A DNA stretch of 64,000 bases. It comes from Oreohelix idahoensis. Its lineage: Eukaryota > Mollusca > Gastropoda > Stylommatophora > Oreohelicidae. The position numbers and the translations under genes were made by a program. Shown here piece by piece: positions 57,068 to 64,000 of this stretch. The notes under the pieces are model-generated. The model was not told the DNA's origin. It saw only the letters and a list, made by a program, of their open reading frames with translations, and made no database searches. The stretch covers positions 1-64,000 of the forward strand of contig JAMPIV010021224.1 in NCBI GenBank assembly GCA_024509875.1. The letters are read 5' to 3'. The first letter of the stretch is position 1. Every line of letters starts with the position of its first letter.

Positions 57068-58545
57068 ATTGTCTGTACATTGGAATAAAAGTTGATGGCC
57101 AGTTATCACGAATAAATAATTTGTCATTGTCTATCTTCTACTTTGATCCTTAGCCACCGACCGTTAAAGCAGTCAGTGGCCATCATGATTGGTGGCGTCT
57201 TGTAGGGCAACAACAAATTGATTCCACTTTGCTCAGTCGGTAGCCATCCTTTGTACAGTGCCCCAACTCTAGTTCATTCTTTGCATCTCAGCTTCCACCT
57301 GTCCTCCAACCAAGTTGTTTTTGGGACGGCCTCTCTTTCGTTTTCCTTCAGGGGTCCATAAGCATTAGCTGTTACAATCTTGTTGATGGCATTCAGGGTC
57401 TCTTCTGAGGACATGGCCAACCCAGCTCCAGTGTCTGCCAGCTATGATGGTGTGCATGTCCTCTTGCTTGCTCTGAGTAAGCAGATCTTGGTTGGTGATG
57501 GTATTCTGCCAAAAGATTCTGAGAATTTTTCTTAGGCATGTTGTGTGAAAAGAGGACAATTTCGACATTTCCTTCTCTGTAACTCTCCAGCATTCCGCAC
57601 CATAGAGAAGCACAGAAAGCACACAGCTCTGATATAATCTTAATTTTGTGCTTGTGCTGTAACTGAGAGGACTTCCAGATGTTTGTTTAGACTAAAAAAG
57701 GCTGTTCTTGCTTTGTTCATTCTGTTGTTGAATGTCTTTGCTTGCTCCGCTCGTCTGGTGTTACTATGCATCTAGGTATGTGAAGATAGGTCTGTCTGTT
57801 TCCAGTTGCTGATTCGGCTTACATTATATGGGCTCAGGGTTGCTCAACATTCCCCAGCATCCATGACCTCAGTCTTCTTTAGATTGATGTTAAGCCCACT
57901 CTGCTGGCTGTATACTTATTAAGTTCTATCCGTTTTCCTGGATGTGTTGATGTGAATGTGTACAGTAGTAGTGCAGTGTCATCTGCATTTTTTAGTATTC
58001 CAATGTAGAAAATGTAGTCAGTCGACATCTTATTCCTCTTGAGTTGCCCTCTGTTGTACTGGTGCATCACCCAGTCTAAATTGACATGTTAAAAATAGTG
58101 TGGTTTATAAGGGAGCATCCCTGTCGGACTCTGTCTTCACTTCAAAGGTTAGGTTGCTCTGCCCAATGCTAACTTTAACAGATGGCATAGAGGCTTTTTA
58201 TGATTGACACTATGCAGCTTGGAATTCCATAAGCCCTCAGTATTTTCCATAAACTGTCCCTATGTATACTGTTAAAAGCCTTTTCAAAATCAACGAAATT
58301 AATGTACAGCTGTCTTTGCCATTCTGAGCACTGCTCTATAATGTTCCTGAGGGTAAATGTATGATCTACACATCTTCTGTTCTTTCTAAATCCTGCTTGT
58401 TTTTTCCTGAGGAAAAGAACAAGAACATTGTCCATACATTGGAATAAAAGTGGATGTCCAGTTATCACGAATAAGTAATTTGTCATTGTCCATACGTTCG
58501 AATAAAAGTGGATGTCCACTTATCATGAATAAGTAGTTTGTCAAA
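57068..58545. repeat. About 60-bp tandem repeat split by LINE-B
   Basis: TACATTGGAATAAAAGTTGA, CCAGTTATCACGAATAAATA and TTTGTCATTGTC occur at 57,075-57,131. Two further units lie at 58,430-58,545. The LINE-B copy between them inserted into the array. Confidence 0.8.
57135..58415 (-). mobile_element. LINE-B, degraded copy
   Basis: From 58,415 on the minus strand: KKQAGFRKNRRCVDHTFTLR, FVDFEKAFNSIHRDSLWKIL. After several breaks come LSVLLYGAECWRVTEKEMSK and WSWVGHVLRRDPE (57,365-57,622). The 3' end is near 57,140 (reverse complement ...GGATCAAAGTAGAAG). The YADD region is disrupted by deletions. Confidence 0.9.
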
Positions 58546-58614
58546 ACATTCACAAATTTATATATATATTTTTTACATGAATACAATTTACTAATAACTA
58601 ATGTGAACACCTCA

Positions 58615-59060
58615 TGGAGATGAGAACTTGAGATGGACGTTGATGATAAGAAAGTCATGGAAAAGATATTGAGCTGTTGGCATGTGTGACAGGACTAGGC
58701 AGGTTGACAGGAGGACTAGGCATGTGACAGGTTGGACTAGGAGGACTAGGGCATGTGACAGGAGGACTAGGCATGTGAGAAGCAAGAAATCGAGATAGCA
58801 AGGACTAGGCCAGAAGCATGCAAGAAGACAAGGAAAGAGAAGAGAAGAAGAAGAAAAGAGGAGAAACACTAGGGTAAGAGAGAGCAGAGTGACAGGAGTG
58901 AGAGCACTAGGCATGTGATAGGAGGACTAGGCATGTGACAGGAGGACTAGGCATGTGACAGGAGCACTAGGCATGTGACAGGAGCACTAGGCATGTGACA
59001 GGAGGACTAGGCATGGATGTTGAAGGCTGGTGCTCATTGAAGATCTAAATGGTGATCAAT
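58615..59060 (+). mobile_element. LINE-A relic with a 20-bp minisatellite
   Basis: The 20-bp unit GACAGGAGGACTAGGCATGT repeats about six times cleanly at 58,905-59,015 and irregularly at 58,680-58,790. It is the LINE-A segment GTGACAGGAGGACTTGGCAT (9,354-9,373) multiplied. After the array LINE-A continues (GATGTTGAAGGCTGGTGCTC) to its end just before exon I. Confidence 0.88.
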
Positions 59061-59102
59061 GAATCTAGTATTTTTACAATCTACATTTGTATCCATCTTC
59101 AG

Positions 59103-59352
59103 GTTATCTCAGCATCTATGACACTCTGGACTATGAAACAAAGGCACATCATGTACTAAACATTAGTGCAGAAGACTCAGGTACAACCCAGAATGGTTGC
59201 TTACCAAATATTTACAGGTCACCAGTCACAGATGTGAATGAAACTCACCAGTATTTGATCAGCCCTGTGTAACTAGGCACAAGTGTCAGAAAACGGCAGC
59301 CCTCACACATCATCTAAATCATCAGGATACAGGCCAGTGATTCTGACACAGG
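59103..59352 (+). CDS. Large cadherin, exon I (several frame changes, end uncertain)
   Basis: Acceptor ATCCATCTTCAG starts YLSIYDTLDYETKAHHVLNI and SAEDSG, the LDYE half of an EC repeat, in phase 1. The linker VTDVNE then appears, but its PVFDQ part needs a one-base shift near 59,246. A later block, IIRIQASDSDTG at 59,318-59,352, needs another. A GT after ACAGG at 59,353 is a possible donor; alternatively the exon runs to a TGA near 59,382. The content is clearly cadherin; boundaries and intactness are uncertain. Confidence 0.65.
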
Positions 59353-59439
59353 GTATAGTAGCAGCTACAGTTTCTGAATAATTAATAATGAAGTATTCTC
59401 CTTTATTTCCTACTTAAAGATTTATTTTCTCCTTTTTCC

Positions 59440-60550
59440 TTCTTTCACCTTTCAACTACCAAAGAGCATAGGCCTTCAACCAAACTTATGTCTTCCTGTC
59501 CTGTGCAATCTGCTGCAGGACAGTCAAGGTCTTCCATGTGTTCTTCATCCCCTTCATGTCTGTCTGCAGCTCTCTTTCTCGTGTGTTCTTAGTCTTTTCT
59601 CTGTGTGTTCTTTAGTCTTTTCTCCGTGTGTTCTTTAGGTCTTTTCTCTGTGTGTTTCTTTAGTCTTTTCTCCGTGTGTTCTTTAAGATCCTTTTTCTCC
59701 ATGTGTTCTTTCTTTAGTCTTTTTCTCCATGTGTCCTTTAGTCTTTTTTCTCCATGTGTTCTTTAGTCTTTTCTCTGTGTGTTCGTTAGTCTTTTCTCCA
59801 TGTGTTCTTTAGTCTTTTCTCCATATGTTCTTTAGTCTTTTCTCCATGTGTTCTTTAGTCTTTTCTCCATGTGTTCTTTTAGTCTTTTCTCCATGTGTTC
59901 TTTAGTCTTTTCTCCATGTGTTCTTTAGTCTTTTCTCCGTGTGTTCTTTAGTCTTTTCTCTGTGTGTTCTTTAGTCTTTTCTCTGTGTGTTCTTTAGTCT
60001 TTTCTCCGTGTGTTCTTTAGTCTTTTCTCTATGTGTTTTTTAGTCTTTTCTCCATGTGTTCTTTAGTCTTTTCTCCATGTGTTCTTTAGTCTTTTCTCCA
60101 TGTGTTCTTTAGTCTTTTCTCCATGTGTTCTTTAGTCTTTTCTCTGTGTGTTCTTTAATCTTTTCTCCATGTGTTCTTTAGTCTTTTCTCCGTGTGTTCT
60201 TTAGTCTTTTCTCCGTGTGTTCTTTAGTCTTCCTGTACCTATCTCACCCTGGGAATTCCAAGACAGGAACTGTCTAGTACTGCTATCAACAAGTTTTTTC
60301 AGTGTGTGTCCTATTTATCTCCAGCATCTTCTTCTCATTTCTTTTTCCACTAGTGCTTGTCTGGTTCTTGTAATCAGATCCACGTTAGTGATCTTGTCAT
60401 ACCACCTCAATCCTTCTATTCTTTGCAAGCATTCATTTATGAAAGTCTGTAGCTTTTTGGTTGTTTATGATGTTGTCCATATTTGAGAGTCATACAATAG
60501 GACTGACGTGACATTTGTATTGAATATTCTGATTTTTATGTTGGCTTAAA
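59440..60550 (-). mobile_element. LINE-A relic swollen by a 23-bp minisatellite
   Basis: Reverse-strand LINE-A on both sides of the array. The 3' end is at 59,445-59,575 (CCAAAGAGCATAGGCCTTCA, TTCCATGTGTTCTTCATCCC). The upstream part is at 60,233-60,550 (CACCCTGGGAATTCCAAGAC, CTGGTTCTTGTAATCAGATC, GCAAGCATTCATTTATGAAA, GTCATACAATAGGACTGACG). The element is otherwise collinear with LINE-A. Confidence 0.9.
59578..60232 (-). repeat. 23-bp minisatellite inside LINE-A, about 28 units
   Basis: The unit is TTCTTTAGTCTTTTCTCCAT + GTG, with CCGTGTG and CTGTGTG variants. It is founded at the same LINE-A codons as the 36-bp array at 39,783. Confidence 0.93.
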
Positions 60551-61084
60551 GGTTATATACAAGCATGCAATTCACTCATAATAGTAGAACAGGTGTTAAG
60601 AATTGACAAACCTAGATAATTACACAATGTAGTAAAACAGTATGTAACAAGAACACAAATTATTATATAAGGTATAATTAGTGAGGGTATGATGGGAAAG
60701 TGAGGGTCTGGTGGGAAAGTGAGAGTCTGGTTAGGTTCTAGTAATGCATATTGATGATGACAGAAGAATAGTGAACAGAGTGTCATCCCAGACACCCTGG
60801 GCTTTCCCATCTCCTCCCCCTTGTTAACAACGTGACAGATGTGAGAGACAGCCAGCCGCTTTAGGACAGAGAAGGGAAAACATGCACTCACATTAACACA
60901 AAATGACATTTTTGATTTACTTTATTTATACTGATTGGAGGGATGAAATTATGCCATATTCAGATATCAGAAATCAAAATTATTATCTTCAATTAGCCAC
61001 ACTATATTTCTTACTTTTAACCCATCAGAGGTTAAATTTTTTTTTTTTCATTTAACAACAAATAGAAGGAGCAAAAAGAGGTTA

Positions 61085-61490
61085 AGGAGAGCTGTCATCT
61101 TTAGCTCTTGACTCCCTGGGGAGCATAAACCTTTGATTAATTCACACCAGCTGTCCTGCCCTGCAACATTCTTTCACATTCTTTCCATGCCTTATTTTTA
61201 GTCAACTTATACATGTCTGCATTTCTCTTCTTTGTGTGTTTTTGAGTCTTGCCAATTTCTTATTTAACCCTGAAGATTCTAGAAGAATAACTGCTTTGTA
61301 GTGTAATTAGCTGATTTAGAAAGTGTGTGTTCTATCCAACATTATCATCATATTTTCCTCTTCTCTTGTTTCATTGATGATTGGCTGATTCTGTCCACCA
61401 CATATGCATTGTTGGTCCTAACATATCATTTTAATGCTTCTTTTCTGCTTCCTGTGTTACTGGGGCCTGAAAATGGAGCAAAGAATAGTA
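61085..61490 (-). mobile_element. LINE-A relic
   Basis: CCTGGGGAGCATAAACCTTT, ATTCTTTCCATGCCTTATTT, ACCCTGAAGATTCTAGAAG and TTTTCCTCTTCTCTTGTTTC follow LINE-A reverse-strand order without array growth. Confidence 0.78.
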
Positions 61491-61504
61491 ACACTGTGAC
61501 CTAC

Positions 61505-61830
61505 CATCTTCTTCTTCTTCTTCCGTCCTTAGCCACCGACCGTCAAAGCAGTCAGTGGCCATTACGCCTAGTGGCGTCTTAGGGCAACAGCAGATAGGTT
61601 TTCTTTGCCATTGTTTCCCATCACGCCTATTGGCGTCTTTAGGGCAATGGCAAATCAATCCATTTGCTGTTGTTTCCGTAATCGAAGTGACTGGCAAACG
61701 GGTGATCAGCCCATTGGTGTGACCTACCATGCATGTCATAAAAGGTGACTAAAGATGGTTGGACACAGGGCCGGTTACCCCATACTGTAGAAATTTTGAA
61801 CCACAAAAACTTCAACACATGAAAAGGCCA
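61505..61830. mobile_element. LINE-B 3' scraps followed by dispersed repeat R1, copy 4
   Basis: Reverse LINE-B tail (TTAGCCACCGACCGTCAAAG, CAGTCAGTGGCCATTACGCC) occurs at 61,508-61,580. R1 text (CCTACCATGCATGTCATAAA, GGCCGGTTACCCCATACTGT, CCACAAAAACTTCAAC) lies at 61,727-61,822. Confidence 0.78.
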
Positions 61831-62034
61831 GCTAAAGAAAATAAAACTCAGCCATTCAAAACAGGACAGGGTTCTCTGCCAGGGAAGTGCATGAAGCAGC
61901 AGAGAGATTGTGCTGTAGAAGAATTTGGCATATCTCATGGAAAGAGAAGGAGACGCGCACACAAAAACAAATAATGGGGTCCTAGAAAAATAAAAAGAGA
62001 AATGATGAATACAATCTAAGTCAGGCATAAAATA

Positions 62035-62740
62035 TTTTGGCCATATAAAAAGACATAAGGAAGAGACCCTGATGCCATCACAAGAACAGCTATGCTATGG
62101 ACCCCTGAAGGAAAGCGAAAGAGAGGCAGACCAAAAATAACTTGGTGGAGAACTGTGGAGGCCGAGATGAAAAGAAATGAACCAGAGCTGGGGCACAGCA
62201 TGAAGGATGGCCGCTGACCGAGCCAAGCGGAAGCAATATAAGTATTTAAACCAATAAAACGGTATTTTAATCAGTTTTACAAATAACAGTTCACAAGAAA
62301 CAAGGGCCGTTTCGGGTTTTACCCTTCATCAGCCACAAACAGGTGACAAAGACAAGAATTACATATAGGTACTACAAAACTATACGATGATGAGAAAATA
62401 TACAACAAATGGGCGATACAAGCAGATGGAAAAAGTAAACAACAACAGTGATGAGAGAAAAAAAAGAACAATAATAATACAAGAAAATCGTAAAATCTAA
62501 AACAAATACTGAAACAAGAAAGTAAATAATCAACGAAAGGAAAAAAAAAGAGAATTAACAAAACTGTGGAACTAGTAAAATTTAACTCAGCTCGATCCAA
62601 AGAATCTGTGAAACAAAGCAGTAGTATTCTGTCAAGCGGAAGCAGTTTTGTTACTGGCCCTACAAGATGCCACCCAGGCGTGATGACCACTGACTGCTTT
62701 GACAGTTGACGGCTAAGGATCAGTGAAGAAGAAGCAGACC
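62035..62740 (+). mobile_element. LINE-B C-terminal fragment split by a Penelope-like insertion
   Basis: GACCCTGATGCCATCACAAG, GGACCCCTGAAGGAAAGCG and GGATGGCCGCTGACCGAGCC run to 62,235. The text resumes at 62,645 (GTTTTGTTACTGGCCCTACA, GCGTGATGACCACTGACTGC) and ends in GAAGAAGAAG at about 62,733. Confidence 0.88.
62236..62632 (-). mobile_element. Penelope-like fragment with hammerhead-type motif, 12-bp target duplication
   Basis: CAAGCGGAAGCA flanks it at 62224-62235 and 62633-62644. On the minus strand it contains CTGATGAAGGGTAAAACCCG + AAACGG: a CTGATGA box, a short GGGT/ACCC hairpin and GAAAC. This is the order of hammerhead ribozyme elements reported in Penelope-like retroelements. It encodes no protein. 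The class assignment rests on this motif only. Confidence 0.55.
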
Positions 62741-62989
62741 TTGCTAAAAACCATAACGGAAAGAAGTGTTGAAGGCAACATGCAAGAGAAAGACAGCATT
62801 ATAAGTGGGAAGATAGCATCAAAAGATAGACGGAAAGAGCAAATCAGAGTGTACAATCAAGACAAGAGACAGAAGAGGTTAAACATGCATTGCTGCTGAC
62901 ATTGGTTGTGGAGACAGGAGCTGGCTCTAATCTGATTCTGTTCATGCGCCCATTTATGAAAATCTATAAGTTCTTGGTTGCCAACGTTT

Positions 62990-63794
62990 GATATTATCAT
63001 CACTGTTGTACAGTCCCGTCACTGTTGTACAATCATTATGCTTGTACAATCATCACTCTTGTACAATCATCACTATTGTTCACCACCATTATCATTTTAC
63101 TTTTTGCTTCCAACGGAGCATAAAGATCCACCACTACAGATACTCCTTACATATTACATTTTAATCTTTCAAGTTTTGGCTAACAGGAAGCCTGCTCAAA
63201 GCATTCACTTTTTTTTTTTTTTAAATGTGTTCGCTACTTTTTTTTTTATGAAGCAAGCACCTTTCAACCATCTACCATATACATGGAGCTGTTGGTTATA
63301 TCAGGATGTGTTTCATTTATTGTTAATATGTGTTTGTTTGTATTTATTTGATGCTTTTATACTATATTATCTCTAGTTGGTATTTTTTTAGTTCAGCATT
63401 CACTTGCTCTTCACCAGTGGTGGGTTCTGTAGCAAGTCTGGTTTTCATGATAAGGTTTGACCCATGCAGCATTCCACTGTTGGTTATTGCTTTCTTTATT
63501 GTAATAGTGGTGGGTTCTGTTAGCAATCCATATTGTTTTTCTTTTGATAAGGTTACCTGACCCATGGTGCTGTAACGCTTGATGGTAAGCAGTAGTCTTA
63601 TCCTTTCTTTGTCTTATAAGAGGCCCCAGGAAACTGTGCAGGGGCAGTCATACAATAGGACTGTTGAAAATGAAAATGCCACAGGCAGCAACATATGAGC
63701 ATTGCTGGATCATTTGTAGGATCTCACCCCCAAAGAGAATGCATTACTGCAAGGATTTCTCTTATACATGTGATAACATTTTCTTCAGGGTGAG
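62990..63794. other. Intron sequence with short direct repeats
   Basis: GTACAATCATCAC repeats four or five times at 63,000-63,075. Two copies of GGTGGGTTCTGT...GATAAGGTT...TGACCCATG lie at 63,418-63,468 and 63,508-63,567. No gene is seen. LINE-A text (CGCCCATTTATGAAAATCTA, CTTGGTTGCC) sits just before it, at 62,945-62,985. Confidence 0.5.
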
Positions 63795-63926
63795 AAAATG
63801 GTCAGATGACATATTTTATTCCAAGTGGCATTGCTGAAGACAAGTTTACTGTGGACTCTCAAACAGGAGTTGTGGCTACCAAGGTCAAGCTGGACAGAGA
63901 AGTGAAGGACTCGTATTCTGTGACAG
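63795..63926 (+). CDS. Large cadherin, exon J (last in window)
   Basis: If the acceptor is the AG at 63,793-63,794 (CAGGGTGAG), the exon is 132 bp, phase 1 to phase 1, with donor GACAG|GTCAGT. It reads NGQMTYFIPSGIAEDKFTVD, then SQTGVVATKVKLDREVKDSY and SVT, a central EC segment with FTVDSQTG and KLDREVKDSY. The stronger-looking acceptor at 63,787-63,788 would put TGA in this frame. The gene continues beyond the right edge. Confidence 0.85.
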
Positions 63927-64000
63927 GTCAGTGTCAGTTTTGTTCTGTTGACTTTTTCACTCCTCATGGAATAAGGAACCACCACTTCTGTGAGAAGCCT

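Noticed and set aside
59352..59385. YSSSYSF as the true continuation of exon I
   Set aside because: It fits the EC pattern loosely, but exon J supplies the same segment (NGQMTYF), so it is more likely intron after a donor at 59,353; left open in the exon I entry.

Overview
This window looks like nuclear DNA of an invertebrate animal, most likely a mollusc and probably a gastropod. That is an inference from the metazoan cadherin exons with GT/AG introns, several non-LTR retrotransposon families, tRNA-headed SINEs with lophotrochozoan-style bodies, hAT-like MITEs, and AT-rich, very repeat-dense introns. No bacterial-type gene, operon or CRISPR array is present. Only one host gene is recognisable. 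It is the internal part of a very large cadherin of the Fat/Dachsous/protocadherin type, on the + strand, in ten exons between 21,065 and 63,926. It enters from the left already inside an extracellular cadherin (EC) repeat and leaves the right edge unfinished. No signal peptide, membrane segment or cytoplasmic tail is in view. Intron phases agree at every junction from the first to the eighth exon.

Layout. 1-9,622: a Ty3/gypsy-class LTR retrotransposon with the unusual pol order protease-integrase-RT-RNase H (Gmr1-like). A single 1,508-codon gag-pol frame lies between two LTRs of about 1.97 kb. The 5' LTR is shared with the damaged 3' end of a second element, and the 3' LTR carries a short LINE insertion. 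9,623-21,064: no recognised gene, only LINE and tandem-repeat relics. 21,065-36,426: cadherin exons A-E, separated by introns holding SINEs, hAT-type MITEs, a foldback element, Helitron helicase debris and LINE pieces, plus a decayed partial copy of exon C. 36,401-42,899: a 60-bp array that repeats the exon E splice donor, a LINE RNase H fragment, a 2.5-kb 36-bp minisatellite, then exon F. 43,545-49,370: nested LINEs and MITEs around exon G. 50,498-53,843: 32-bp and 33-bp arrays leading into exon H. 53,844-64,000: more LINE debris, exon I, a Penelope-like fragment and exon J.

Three patterns stand out. First, tandem arrays have grown at exon-intron borders and copied splice sites (donor of exon E, acceptor of exon D). 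Second, four different minisatellites have grown out of the 3' coding end of one LINE family (called LINE-A here), and a fifth out of another dispersed repeat. Third, coding quality changes along the window: exons A-G are clean, while exons H and I carry several single-base frame changes just after a stretch where the repeat array itself becomes indel-rich and contains an N, so part of that decay may be assembly error. LINE-A to LINE-F, SINE S1 to S3 and exons A to J are labels made for this annotation.
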